From positions 28,599,450 to 28,663,449 of the forward strand of contig OU744728.1 in the NCBI GenBank assembly GCA_916613615.1: DNA of 64,000 nt, in the 5' to 3' direction. This document shows positions 26,063-38,136 of the stretch, one piece after another. Positions within the stretch are counted from its first letter, which is position 1; every line of letters begins with the position of its first letter. A program made the position numbers and the translations under genes. A model generated the notes under the pieces. That model saw only the letters and a program-made list of their open reading frames with translations. It was not told the DNA's origin and did not search any database. This stretch comes from Steromphala cineraria. Lineage: Eukaryota > Mollusca > Gastropoda > Trochida > Trochidae.

Positions 26063-26229
26063 CAACAACTTCACGTGTTCGGTTCTAAATTAAAGAACAA
26101 TAACTTGATATGAAAGTGGAAGGAAATATTTATCCTTATACCATCCTACATGTATGTTATTCAGAACATACTGCACTTAAATCCTATTTTATCATGATAC
26201 ACAGAATGATAAACTAGTTGTCACAGTCT

Positions 26230-27140
26230 TGATAATGCAACAGTTGCCAAATCAAACAAGCGAATGAGAGACAAGACTTTGTTCCTTTGAACGATGCCAT
26301 ACCATAACCATTTCCTCTTCGCCTTGTTGAGTTACTGTGTTGAAGTTGTTTTCTTTGTAGTAACTTACTGTTCAGTGAATATCTAGTTGAGTACAATGAG
26401 TGATTTAAATGTTCTTGATGTTTTTAGGCAGTCACAAGCTCATGCCCCGTCCAAAACTACACTCAGGGGCAAAAGAAACGATACCAACTTTTCACAAAAA
26501 AAGAGTACAAAACAAAATCCTGTTGTAAATGAAAAGCGACTATGAGCCCTTGTGCACATTAGTTTTGAAGAAGTTCCTCACAATTTCAAACATCAAAGTA
26601 GGATACTTATAATTTTTTGACTGTCCAAGTACATGAGGGGTCCCAAAACAGCTTTTTCAATTATATTTTTGGTCATAATCTTTGAAATTGTAAAATAAAG
26701 ATGCTACCAATATGAATTGATAATTTGTAAATGCATTTTGTTTGTAATTTGGTATAAAAAAACAAGCTACAGGGTCAATTTCACTATCCTATCTCGTCTA
26801 GGAGATTTATAAACAGCGAGTTTTGAAGGCGCAATTTTAACGAAAAGGCCGTTAACAGACTGATGTATCTTCAGTGAGCTCTTGAAGACATGAAATAGCC
26901 TTGTTTCAGCTGTAACTTTCACACGTAGCTTAACCTATCATGCGTATGATATCGTTTCTTTTGCGCCTGAATGTATTAATCATGTTATGCATTATTTCAC
27001 TTCATACTGTCCTTTGCAAAAACAAAGGAAAACGTCATACTATATTCCCATTTGCCAAAAGAATGTCGAAATCAAAAAGAAAAGTTACTACTTAAAAAAC
27101 GTACAGAGGCTCAAAGAAATAACATTTCATGTTATATATG
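26230..27140. repeat. Segment duplicated at 48915-49755
   Basis: About 0.9 kb aligns by eye with 48915-49755 (shared AAACAAGCGAATGAGAGACA, CTATCCTATCTCGTCTAGGA, TACAGAGGCTCAAAGAAATA). The left copy carries about 110 bp extra near 26380-26490. Both copies lie upstream of a PAN-CTLD first exon (B and C), so this is probably an ancient upstream flank of the lectin unit. No coding sequence is evident. Confidence 0.65.
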
Positions 27141-27160
27141 TTACAGTTAAAACGTATAAT

Positions 27161-27210
27161 CAGGTATTATGTATAATACCTGAAATTTTCAGGTATTATA
27201 TATAATACCT
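27161..27210. repeat. Palindromic TAATACCTGA repeat at a LINE junction
   Basis: CAGGTATTATGTATAATACC and CAGGTATTATATATAATACC form two adjacent self-complementary blocks. Related TAATACCTGAAATT pieces reappear at about 28137-28190, beyond the LINE fragments, suggesting that those fragments interrupted a single AT-rich repeat. Confidence 0.5.
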
Positions 27211-27225
27211 TATTCACTCACGTAT

Positions 27226-27905
27226 TATAGACAGACAGACAGACAGACAGACGGAAATACGTAACTCTCAAACAATAAATTCATTCAAAAATCAGTTACG
27301 TACCAAACAAAATAATGTTTTCTTTGACAAGAATTTCGGAACCAGATTATGCCAAATTATCCATGCCCGGCTCAGATTGGGTTGTAGTGACTTAAACGCC
27401 GATAAATTTAATAGGCATATTTCAAACAATTCAACTTGTTCTTGCGGACATCTATGGGAAGATTCTCTCCACTACTTCCTTTTCTGCCCTAATTTCAATC
27501 TATTAAGATCAGATGCATATTTTTACAAAAATGATTTTGATGTATATACCATTCTATATGGTGATCAATATTTAAGCGAAATAATAAATCAGAATATTCT
27601 TGAATCCGTCCATAAATTTATACAAGATTCACAACGTTTTAAGTAATTGTAAATGCCTAAATTTAAAATATTGTAGAACTCCTATATTTTATATTTTTTG
27701 ATGAGTATAAACCAGTTATTATTGTGCTTTCTGTTGGCCTTTGTGGAATTACTACTTTATTTACTTTGTAAATTTTGATTTGTATTATTGACTGTATTTT
27801 GTAATATTTAATGGAGCGGCACTTATATAAGCTTTAAGCTTGTTGTGCCAATCCATATTCATGTAATTGTTTAAATTTCATGAATAAAAATATGTTTAAA
27901 TCACA
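27226..27905 (+). mobile_element. 3' fragment of a LINE (family shared with 61806-63055)
   Basis: After a GACA run at 27229-27252, one plus frame is open from 27257 to 27646 and encodes the C-terminal end of a LINE ORF2: NSFKNQL, then HARLRLGCSDLN, then a cysteine-histidine finger CSCG...DSLHYFLFCPNF, ending SVHKFIQDSQRFK. The 3' UTR contains GGAGCGGCACTTATATAAGC, also present (diverged) in the minus-strand copy near 61806-61890. Reverse transcriptase and endonuclease are missing. Confidence 0.72.
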
Positions 27906-28140
27906 GACAGACAGAAATATTTTATTAAAGTGTCACATGATATGTTACAAGTAAAATGACATTTGTAAAAACATAAAATATAACATATCACCCAGCCATA
28001 TCATTGGCTTATGAGACACTATTACAATTTAAACTATAAAATATAATATTATACAACATATATAATAAGTAAATTAATATCCATAGTAAAATACTGCATA
28101 AATAAATAAAATTAAGAATATAATTGCCTTAATAATAATA
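27902..28140 (-). mobile_element. LINE 3'-UTR relic with (TGTC)n tail, minus strand
   Basis: The CAGACAGACAG run at 27903-27914 followed by GAAATATTTTATTAAAGTG looks like the reverse complement of a LINE 3' end, of the type ending the element at 15253-17466. No coding sequence remains. The left border coincides with the end of the preceding LINE fragment. Confidence 0.35.
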
Positions 28141-28223
28141 CCTGAAATTAGAGCCAACATTTTATACATAATACCTGAAATTGGCAAGTTGATGTTGAAT
28201 AGCTATAACAACACTGAGTTCAT

Positions 28224-28486
28224 TTCTGTTTGATCACACCAAAGTCTTGAGTGTTGTGTTTAGAAAGCAACAGGATTAACTCTTTTGTAATTGAAAAGCA
28301 ACACTGAGTTCATAGTGTGATTACAACTTATTTAGAACTTATTGTGAGACTAGATAATTCAAATACTTATGAAAACACTGTAAGTAATGCTTATACTATT
28401 ACTTAATTTGATTTCTGTTTGATCACACCAAAGTCTTATGTGTTGTGTTTAGAAAGCAACAGGATTAACTCTTTTATAATTGAATC
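28224..28486. repeat. Direct repeat of about 73 bp
   Basis: The block starting TTTCTGTTTGATCACACCAA and running through TTTAGAAAGCAACAGGATTA occurs at about 28224-28296 and again at about 28410-28483, with few differences. An extra CAACACTGAGTTCAT occurs twice nearby. No protein. Confidence 0.65.
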
Positions 28487-28570
28487 ACAGAATGTTTTTT
28501 GTTCTGTCTCTTGACACTGGCTTCAAATAATGTTCTCATATAAGAGGTCAATGTTGTCTTTTCTGTACTC

Positions 28571-28595
28571 ACTTCTCTCTGGGACACCGGAGAGA
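28571..28595 (+). other. Terminal hairpin in LINE 5' UTR
   Basis: TCTCTCTGGGACACCGGAGAGA can fold as TCTCTC/GAGAGA with an inner GG/CC. The same hairpin occurs in copy 2 at about 36030-36053, where the stem is one pair longer. It may mark the 5' end of the element RNA. A self-cleaving fold could not be established by eye. Confidence 0.4.
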
Positions 28596-29020
28596 TCAGA
28601 CGTATCGTCAGTCGCTCGCGCAACTTACGAAACAACCTTACCTTTCTACCCACAGCGTCTCTACTTGGATTGAGGATATTTATTTGAACATTACTACCCT
28701 GTTCGGATATTATTCAAGATTCAGTGAGACAACCCATTGAGCAACGCTCAACATTCGAATACGAGGAGTATTCACATTCTATTTGGACTCTACCCGGATC
28801 AACAATTCGGACTTACAACCCGGTCACATAGATCGGAAGAAGTAATCGGATTTACCGATTCGGATCAGTTATTAGGAATTCCAAATAGACTTTAAGTCTT
28901 CAACGTGAGTTCTTTAAGATTCTCCCTTGAAGCACAACAACAACATACCAATTAGCACATTTGCTAATCACTCGAGTACGAGGAGTACTCAACACCCACC
29001 CCTCACTAACCCTGCACCCC

Positions 29021-29070
29021 CACAGCGCATTCACGCACCACAGCGCATTCACGCACCACAGCGCATACAC
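29021..29070 (+). repeat. 18-bp tandem repeat in LINE 5' UTR
   Basis: The unit CACAGCGCATTCACGCAC occurs about 2.7 times here and about 1.7 times in copy 2 (36481-36508). Unit number varies between copies, as is common in LINE 5' UTRs. Confidence 0.7.
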
Positions 29071-29435
29071 CTTATTATATTTATATTTAATATAATATTA
29101 GATAAATTATATCTAACTAAGAAGTGTGTTCTATACCCAACCCCAAGCAGCAGAGGTCTAGCTTACGTAGCTCAGGTCCATTGTTTGATTACATAACCGG
29201 CTTGCCGGCGTGGCGTCCAAGTGAATCACCTTGTTCCTTAGCGTGGACAAGGTCAGGTGTGACCTACAAGGTTGGGCTTGGAGGTGTGACGAGTTTTAGA
29301 ATAATTTTATATTATTCTAGGTGGCTTCGCTGTAGGCTCTACTTATCGTTAGGAACCAAACTGCATACATAAATAGTAACACACTTCGCTTATAGGGTTA
29401 TTTTCTCATAATCAAAAATCAACTAACCATAAGAC

Positions 29436-31114
29436 ATGGATAATCCACTAGAATTATTTCAAAACTCTATTCTGGACTGTACTCCAACTCACCTAGAAAT
29501 ACAAAAAGAACATAACCAACTAGTTGGTGCATCTAATTTTCAAATCGCATTCGGCGATATAGAATTAGAGGAAACATCAAATATGGAAACTGACGGTTTT
29601 ACAGTGTACAGTAACAGGAAAAAGAACAATAAAAGACAAAGACAAAGAAACTTGTCAGACACATCCGATTCCGCTGGATCAACTCCAGACAATAACAAAA
29701 AATGCAAGAACTCTAATGAAACAATAAGCAATAAAAGTACACCGGCAAATGATAAGAAAAACAAATACCAAATGATTATGACAGCCATAGACAAAATTGA
29801 ATTGAACCAAATCAGAGTTGTCAAGACATGGCATTTCACCTAAGCTCCCTGGGGGCCCATCCAGTAACAATAACCAAATGTGGCAAAGGCTTTTTGCTTA
29901 CAACGGACAATAAGCACTACTTAGACAGCATAACAAGCTACACCACAGTAAATGGCACTAAAGTCAAATATGACACACCAAATTGGGAAAAACAAATAAA
30001 AGGAGTCGTCAAAGTTAACCCTAAACTCACAGATGAACAACTTCAACAATGTATCACAAAAGCAAACCAATACAATAGGACTCCTATCCTACAAACCAGA
30101 AGGATTAAGAAGCAACAACAAAACACACCTTCAGTTATCATTACATTCGAGGGTACTAATCTCCCAAAACACATCACTTTCGCTGGTGTACCAAACACAG
30201 TAGTTCAACCATACCTTAAACAACCGATGTTCTGTACAAAATGCTTCGGGTATAATCACACTACCACTGACTGTCCCAACGCTAAACACTGCTCAAGATG
30301 CCACTACTCAGGACATGATTATGACACATGTCGCAACAAAATGTACTGCGGCAACTGCAAACAAACAGGTCACAGTGCCCTATCTAGAAAATGCCCATAC
30401 AGACAAAAACAAATTGAACAACTAAATAAGCACCACTTTAAACAAACAGCTCAAATCAAAAACAACAAAATCAACATAGAGCAATCTGTTGCATTCAATC
30501 CCTCCAACCACTCATCACCCAGACAATCACCAGTAAATGAAGAAACGCTCTTCTCCAGGAAAGTAGTTCCTAGACATCCAATAAGCTCCTCAGAGGAAAA
30601 ACACAAAAAGATGGAGAAGATGTTAGAAAGTGTTGAACACAGACTTCTTGAAGATATCAGGTCCGCAAGAAAATCACAATCAAAACCACAAAACACAGAT
30701 GAGAGAACAAAAGAACAAAGCAAAGCTCAAAATAGTGATAAATACAGACCGCCAATGTTGAGAAAGCTCAACTACTCTCACACGAATAAAAACAATGTCA
30801 CTAAAAAAACACAGCACCAAAGACAAAAAGATCTGAGGGAAACAATCAACCGTAGAAACACCAACGACAAACCCAAACCAAAAAACAAAAACAGTGTCGT
30901 TGATAGGATAATACTATTTATAGCACAAGCTTTCATAAACTCAACACCAACACACTCTGACAGGGAACATCATAGGAATGTCAAGAGACTATACTCCAAT
31001 GCAGCAAAATTGGGGCTATGCAGCATTAGCTGGGAACAATTCTTTGACAGGATCCACCAAAACAACCCACCCAATACCACTTCTCACCACCAAGATAGAA
31101 GCTGCTACTACTAA
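29436..31114 (+). pseudogene. LINE ORF1 (gag-like, three zinc knuckles), frameshifted
   Basis: ORF1 begins MDNPLELFQNSILDC and is basic and low-complexity up to about 29815, where a one-base indel shifts the frame; the protein continues in the other frame from CQDMAFHLSSLGAHP to the stop at 31114, about 560 residues in total. Positions about 30235-30400 encode three consecutive CCHC-type knuckles (CTKCFGYNH, CSRCHYSGH, CGNCKQTGH), typical RNA-binding modules of LINE ORF1 proteins. A lysine-rich, probably coiled region follows. The product normally coats element RNA as a particle. Copy 2 reads through the frameshift position, which shows the indel is specific to this copy. Confidence 0.8.
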
Positions 31115-31151
31115 ACCTAAGCTTTCCTGAACATAAATCCCTCTTTATAAA

Positions 31152-34100
31152 ATGGCGGACTTTACTGTACTCCAACAAAACGTAAATGGGCTAGGCACCA
31201 ATGGTGCTGAACTCAGAGTATTGATACAAAATAAATCAATACAACCAAGTGTTATCATTCTACAGGAAACAAAATTATCAAAAAGAAGGGATTATAAAAT
31301 CTCCGGTTATAACATACTAAGAAAAGATCGTTTTACGGAAATAAAAAAAAGTCCACAAGGTGGACTCATAATTGCCATAAAACATGGCATTGATTACAAA
31401 CCCCTAGATATAAACATTGAAGGCATAGAAATCAATGGCGTAACAGTTAACATAAATGGTAATAAACCAACAAATGTTATCAATGTCTATTTACCCCACA
31501 GCACAAAAATTACAGTTGAAATACTCAACAAATTACTACCCTATCTCGCCAACTCAGCCTATTTGGGTGGCGATTTTAATGCACACCATAGCCTCTGGGA
31601 GGCAGACGATAGAACCGATACAAGAGGTACAGTCATACAAAAATGGTTAGAGGATAACAAACTTATTATTCTCAACAATGGCGAACCTACTTTTCACAGG
31701 CTAACACAAGGAATATACACCACAATAGATCTTAGCATTATTACACCAGACCTAGTTAATGATGCTAGTTTATATGTTCATGACGACAGTTGGGGAAGTG
31801 ATCACTTCCCACTATTCACCACATTAAAGAATAACAATACACAACAGGCACAAAAAAACAATACCCATAACAGCTGGAATTTTAACAAAGCAAATTGGGG
31901 AATATTTCAAAATATTTGTGAGCAAAACCTAAACAATGATGTAAAAGACGAAGATGTTAACATAAACAACAAAAATATCACCGAGGTGATTATAAATGCT
32001 GCTAACCTAGCCATTCCAACCAAAAGAACTCACAAACATATACCTGTACCATGGTGGAATGAAGAAATTATGCAAGCAAGAAAAGAAAGAAAACTGCTCA
32101 GGAAAAAAGCTAAAAAGGATAAAAAGTTAATACAACAAGCGGCAGCAGCTAGAAATAAGGTTAAAACTTAAATAAGTAAGGCAAAAATCCAATCATGGAA
32201 AAAGATGTGTAGCACATTAGATATCAAATCTAACTCAAGGCAAGTCTGGAAAAAGATTAATGTCTTTAGAGGCAAAAGCACTAAATCCCATATTCCAAGT
32301 ATCAACAACAGCAAAAACAAACTGGAAAAAATAGACAATTTATGCAAACAATTCTCACAAGCAAGCTCAACCAATAACTACAAAACTGCTTTTCAAGAAA
32401 AAGTAAAAAATACACAACCTTGTCCGAAGGACAAAAACAAGTCAGACTTATGGTACAACAAGCCGTTCACAATATCAGAACTTAACAATGTTGTAAATAA
32501 TAAAAAAGGAACAGCCTCTGGTATTGATCAAACCAGTTACACAATGCTTAAACGTCTTCCCTATAAATGCAAACAAGTGTTATTAGATTTCTACAATAAA
32601 TTATGGAAAGACGGCAAATTACCAACAGACTGGAAAGAAAGTCTTATTATACCATTACACAAACATGGAAAAGACCCTACCAAATCCGATTCATATAGAC
32701 CAGTCTCCTTAACATCTAATCTATGTAAAACACTCGAAGCTATGGCAACGAAAAGATTACAACACTATCTAGAAACTAACGAATTGATAACACAGAATCA
32801 ATCAGGATATAGAAAATCCTATAGCACCACTGATCATATTGTTAGATTACAACACTCTATCAGACAAGCTCAACAAAATAATAAATTTACTACAGCAGTC
32901 TTTCTAGACTTTAGTAAAGCATTTGACATGGTCTGGAAAACAGGCTTGATACAAAAAGTTAAGAAAAAGGGCATACAAGGGGAAATGCTAAACTTTATAA
33001 ACGACTTTATGTCAGACAGAACTTTTCGTCTTAAAACAGATGATCAAATATCAGACAACTACAATTTAGAAAATGGAACCCCACAAGGTAGTATCATATC
33101 ACCAATATTGTTCAATATCATGATAGATGATCTATTTCACAAACTACCGAAACAAGTGAACACCTCACAATTCGCTGATGATGGGGCCCTTTGGGTCAGT
33201 CACAAACATCAACATGTAGCTGCAGAAATATTACAAAAAGCCTTAATCAAAGTAAATGAATGGACCCAAAACTGGGGATTTCAATTATCCACAAGCAAAA
33301 CTGTATCAATTCTATTTCGGCCAACACCCAGAGCCGATTGCAGACCACTGAAATTATACATTAATGAAGAACCATTAAACCAAGTTAAATATGTCAAATT
33401 CTTAGGCATAATCTTTGATGAATATCTAACATGGAATCAACATATTGTTGAACTGTCACAAAGATGCAAAAAAGATCTCAATATATTACGAATGCTTTCT
33501 CACACCAGGTGGGGCAGCAGCAAGGAAATGTTACTCTTGCTATATAAATCTCTGATTAAATCCAAACTGCACTATGGAGCAGAAGCTTGGTGTGACACTA
33601 GTCAAACCAACATACAAAAGCTAAAAACCATACAAAATCAAGCTTACAGATATATATCAGGATGCCTAAGTGGCACATCAATGGAACTAGTCAGACATGA
33701 ACTAGGCGAACTCCCGCTAGAAAAAGAATGGGAAGATAATATTACCAACTATATTGTTAGATCAAAGCATAAGCCATGTTTACAAAATATTATCACACGA
33801 AAAAAGCAAATAATGACTAAAAGAGTAAAAAAAATACCAACACCATTTGGTGTTACCATGAAAAAACACATAGACAAATATGACCTTGATACAATAGACG
33901 TTATTTCTGACCCATATACCAAGCATATCCTAAAACCTCCAGACGTCCCCGATATCCAAGTCGATATCAAATTGAAAGACCTCATAGACAAAAATAATCC
34001 AAAACCTAGTGACCTCAGTAACACTCAAGTCTATATAGAACAAAACTACAATCAACTGATTACATTCAAATCTTTACTGACGGTTCTAAAGATGAAAAAG

Positions 34101-34903
34101 GAAGAGTAGGCTCTGGGATAGCCTTCACTCACACAGGTGATGAAGATATATCCCTTAAACTACCAGACAAAACCTCTATCTTCACAGCTGAACTTGTAGC
34201 TATTCGACAAGCACTCATTATCAGTAAAGGCTACAAACTCAAAAATATAGCTATATTTACAGATTCACTCAGCTCACTGCAAGCTATACAAAACAAAACG
34301 GAAAAAAATAGTCATGAACTTCTACACCAAATTTACCAGGGGTATAATTATCTAACTCAGGATAACAACAATGTTAGATTTATATGGGTGCCTTCCCACA
34401 TAGGCCTAACAGGCAACGAAAGAGCCGACCGAGCAGCAAAAGCAGGTCTAACCCACAGCAATAATGTCAACATACCATTTACTAAAAAAGAAATTAAGAG
34501 CATTGTTAAATCAATTAGAACGGATGAATACAGCACAAACTTTAAAGGCAACTGGGGACATACCCAGTACTATCAAGTACAACCTACAAAAGTTACAAAG
34601 GTTAAAAACTTCCACAACTTTAGAAGGGTTGATGTAGCCATAACTAGACTTAGGCTTAACAATGTTCGCAATGGGGTTTATCTCCACAAAATAGGGAAAG
34701 CACCAAATAATCTATGCAATCAATGTAATGTCGAAGACACCATACATCACATTCTGTTTCAATGTGATAAATACCAAAAACACAGGGGACAACTCCTTGA
34801 AAATGTAAACGCTAACAACCCACAAGAACTGTTAGCCAATGCTAAAAATTACCAGTACCTTTCAGTATTCCTACTACAAACCAAATTGTATAAAACATTA
34901 TAA
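31152..34903 (+). pseudogene. LINE ORF2: endonuclease, reverse transcriptase, RNase H; two breaks
   Basis: Starts MADFTVLQQNVNGLG. The endonuclease keeps the N of QNVNG, the E of LQETKLS, the DFNAHH block and the terminal SDHFPL. A nonsense codon (TAA at 32169) sits where copy 2 has CTA. The reverse transcriptase follows in the same frame: FLDFSKAFD, NGTPQGSIISP and catalytic FADD. Near 34055 the frame shifts and RNase H continues: FTDGS, FTAELVAI, FTDSLSSLQAI and NERADRAAKAG supply its acidic residues. A C-terminal finger C-N-Q-C...HHILFQC closes the ORF at 34903. Domain order endonuclease-RT-RNase H is typical of I-group LINEs. The two lesions disable this copy. Confidence 0.88.
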
Positions 34904-35281
34904 TTAATAACCACCTAGCCTTACACCCAAACTCTTAACCATTACCTACCCCTCATCCCCTACCCAATTTAAGGGTCACTAAACCCTAACAACCACCCCA
35001 CGGGTAAAAACTCCCAGAAGGACCCTACGGAAGCGAGACTGATCTCTTAAACCTCCTTCTTCTGGTAAGTGTTGGTCATGGCGACCCACGACCAGAGCTG
35101 GTTGGTGAGATAGGTTCACGATATACATTACCTCGGGACCACTCGCGCAAGCCTATACAAACAGGCGCGTAGGCTCCCGACGGGAGATTTCCACCTAATA
35201 CCTAAAATAATATTTACCACTCCCATATTTGGGATAACTGGTAGGACTTGGCACAGGGCAAAACGGTTAAAACTCTTCATT

Positions 35282-35460
35282 AAAAGTGCACGGTGTGGCT
35301 ACCCCCGGCACTTTACTAAATTATAACTGGTAATTTTCCTAGTAGCAAACCTCAAAACCCTCACTGCCTGGTTCTTAATCGGGTTCAGTGGGGAGGACAG
35401 GTATTGTACCTTAAGTGTATGGTTAGACTACCCCCTGCACTTTACATAGGTACAATACCA
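35282..35460 (+). other. Paired stem-loops in LINE 3' UTR
   Basis: AAAGTGC...GCACTTT around a GGCTACCCCC loop (35283-35314) is followed by a related hairpin AAGTGTATGG...CCCTGCACTT (35412-35442), which is enclosed by a perfect 11-bp stem GGTATTGTACC/GGTACAATACC (35400-35459). Copy 2 keeps all of it (42042-42218). Likely an RNA structure, perhaps recognised by the element's reverse transcriptase; the role is inferred. Confidence 0.55.
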
Positions 35461-36879
35461 GTTAGACGACCTGCAAGAAAGAAAAAACGCACATTGCGAA
35501 GAAACCAACGCTGGAAACAACAGTAAATAACAGACTAAGTATATCAAACCAAAAAGATAAGTATTACTCCATTCACTCAATTATCAATAAATTTAATTAT
35601 AAAACATTACTAATTACAAATAACTATAAATACAATTCAAACACAATTATTCAACTACAATTTTATTTTATCACAATTAAAAATACCATCTCAAATACTA
35701 CTTTAAACCTTTTTACCTCAATATAATTTCCCATACATAATATATACTTTCTATCTCTTTCAGGTACCACGCCATTTAACACCACTATTTATTTACTTAC
35801 TATTCATAAAATCAGCCCCCCCCCCCCTCACTCTATTCCAAATTCTAAATTAATTTTAACCACTTTAGAACTTTTATTAATTTTACTTGTGTGTCTAAGA
35901 CCTATTCTAAATTTCATGCCCCCTTTTTTGGAAATAATTCGGGCTCAGACCCCACGTCGGCGACATCACCGTGTGGTGAGGAAGACGTTAAACCCCAATC
36001 CAACAACAACAACTTTTCTGTACATCATTATATCTCTCTGGGACACCGGAGAGATCAGACGTATCGTCAGTCGCTCGCGCAACTAACGAAACAACCCTAC
36101 CTCTCTACCCACAGCGTCTCTACTTGGATTGAGGATATTTATTTGAACATTACTACCCTGTTCGGATATTATTCAAGATTCAGTAAGATAACCCATTGAG
36201 CAACGCTCAACATTCGAATACGAGGAGTATTCACATTCTATTTGGACTCTACCCGGATCAACAATTCGGACTTACAACCTGGTCACACAGACCGGAGGAA
36301 GCACTCGGATTTACCGATTCGGATCAGTTATTAGGAATTCCAAATAGACTTTAAGTCTTCAACGTGAGTTCTTTAAGATTCTCCCTTGAAGCACAACAAC
36401 AACATACCAATTAGCACATTTGCTAATCACTTGAGTACGAGGAGTACTCAACACCCACCCCTCACTAACCCTACACCCCCACAGCGCATTCACGCACCAC
36501 AGCGCATACATCTTATTATATTTATATTTAATATAATATTAGATAAATTATATCTAACTAAGAAGTGTGTTCTATACCCAACCCCAAGCTGCAGAGGTCT
36601 AGCTTACGTAGCTCAGGTCTATTGTTTGATTGCATAACCGGCTTGCCGGCGTGGCGTCCAAGTGAATCACCTTGTTCCTTAGCGTGGACAAGGTCAGGTG
36701 TGACCTACAAGGTTGGGCTTGGAGGTGTGACGAGTTTTAGAATAATTTATTATTCTAGGAGGTTTCGTTATAAGCTCTTTTATAGCTCTAGGAACCCAAC
36801 TACATACATATATAGAAACACACTTCGCTTACAGGGCTAGTGTTAATCTTTACCATACCTAAATAAGCAATTACAAACC

Positions 36880-38091
36880 ATGGATAATCCACTAGAATTA
36901 TTCCAAAACTCCATTTTGGACTGTAATCCAACTGCCATCGAGATAAATATAGATCATAACCAATTACTTGGCTCTGCTAGAAAGCACCAGTATGGATACT
37001 GATGGATTTACTGTCTATAGCAACAGTAAAGGTAAAAATAAAAGACAGAGAAATCTGACCGACACGTCGGCTTCTACAAGCTCAACCCCCGACAATAGCA
37101 AAAAAGTAAAAACATCTAGAACAAACTATTCCACATCAACCAAAACTACTAGCACTAAGTTGCAATTAGTCATGACAGCAGCCGACAACACTGATCTCAA
37201 TAGAAACATAAGTTGTCAAGACATGGCATACCAGCTCTGCAAACAAGGCGCACACCCCGCCAAAATCACTAAATGCCAAAATCACTAAATGCGGAAAAGG
37301 TTTCCTTATTACAACTGATAACAAACAGTATCGGGACAACATATCAGGTCACACAACAATCAATGGAATCAACGTAAAATACAGCACTCCAAACTGGGAA
37401 AAAGAAATAAAGGGAGTTATAAAAATATGCAAAAGCAGAACAGACGAAGATCTGGAACATTGCAAAAATTATGAAAACAAATACAACAGTATAAAAATAC
37501 TCTTCACCGAGACAATCACCAATCAATGAAGAAATTCTTTTCTCTAGGAAAGTAGTACCAAGAGAACACGTACACAACTCTGAAGAGAAACACAAAAGGT
37601 TAGAGGAAACATTGAAAAAGGTTGAAGAAAAACTCCTTGAAGACATAAGGTCTACCCACAAGGAATCAGAGCAACAAAACAAAGCTGGCAAAAATAAAAA
37701 ACAAAACAAATCAGAAAAATATCTACCACCAATGATGAGAAAAAATCTCGCATACCCTCACAATTCTCAAAAAAACACTTCCAAAAAGTCACAGCAACAA
37801 AGACAACAGGACCTTAGGGAAACACTTAATCGTAGAAACACTGAAGCACAACCAAAATCAAAACACACCAACAGTGTAGTGGATAGGATCATTCTATTCA
37901 TAACCCAAGCAATTATCAACTCAACACCAACATACTCTGACAAAGAACACCAAAGAGATGTCAAGAGAATGTACTCAAACGCTATGAAACTAGGGGTATG
38001 TAGCTTAAGCTGGGAACACTTCTTTGAGAAAATCCACCAAAACAAACCATCAAATGTCACCTCTCGCTACCCAGTACGAAACAATTACTAA
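36880..38091 (+). pseudogene. LINE ORF1, copy 2, zinc knuckles deleted
   Basis: ATG at 36880 begins as in copy 1, but the frame breaks before MDTDGFTVYS (about 36990). Past 37260 a short duplicated CCAAAATCACTAAATGC causes another shift. Near 37500 the sequence jumps from the region before the zinc knuckles to the region after them, removing about 440 bp including all three knuckles. The basic C-terminal part is readable from 37612 to the stop at 38091. The protein cannot be functional. Confidence 0.75.
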
Positions 38092-38136
38092 ATCACACAC
38101 GCTCAAACAATTAAGCCCCCCCCACCCTCACTTGTA

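Larger units (their letters stand above)
28558..36015 (+). mobile_element. Full-length two-ORF LINE with RNase H (I/Nimb-like), copy 1
   Basis: About 7.5 kb: a structured 5' UTR of nearly 0.9 kb, ORF1 (29436-31114), ORF2 with endonuclease, reverse transcriptase and RNase H (31152-34903), and a 3' UTR of 1.1 kb ending GAAGACGTTAAACCCCAATC and a CAA-repeat tail. RNase H plus an apurinic-type endonuclease places it in the I-group of LINEs; the exact clade is inferred. ORF1 and ORF2 each carry disabling changes. Copy 2 begins directly at the tail. Confidence 0.85.

Noticed and set aside
29540..29839. Minus-strand hydrophobic frame opposite LINE ORF1
   Set aside because: Antisense of the A-rich basic ORF1 gives leucine/phenylalanine-rich translations; no signal of a real membrane protein.
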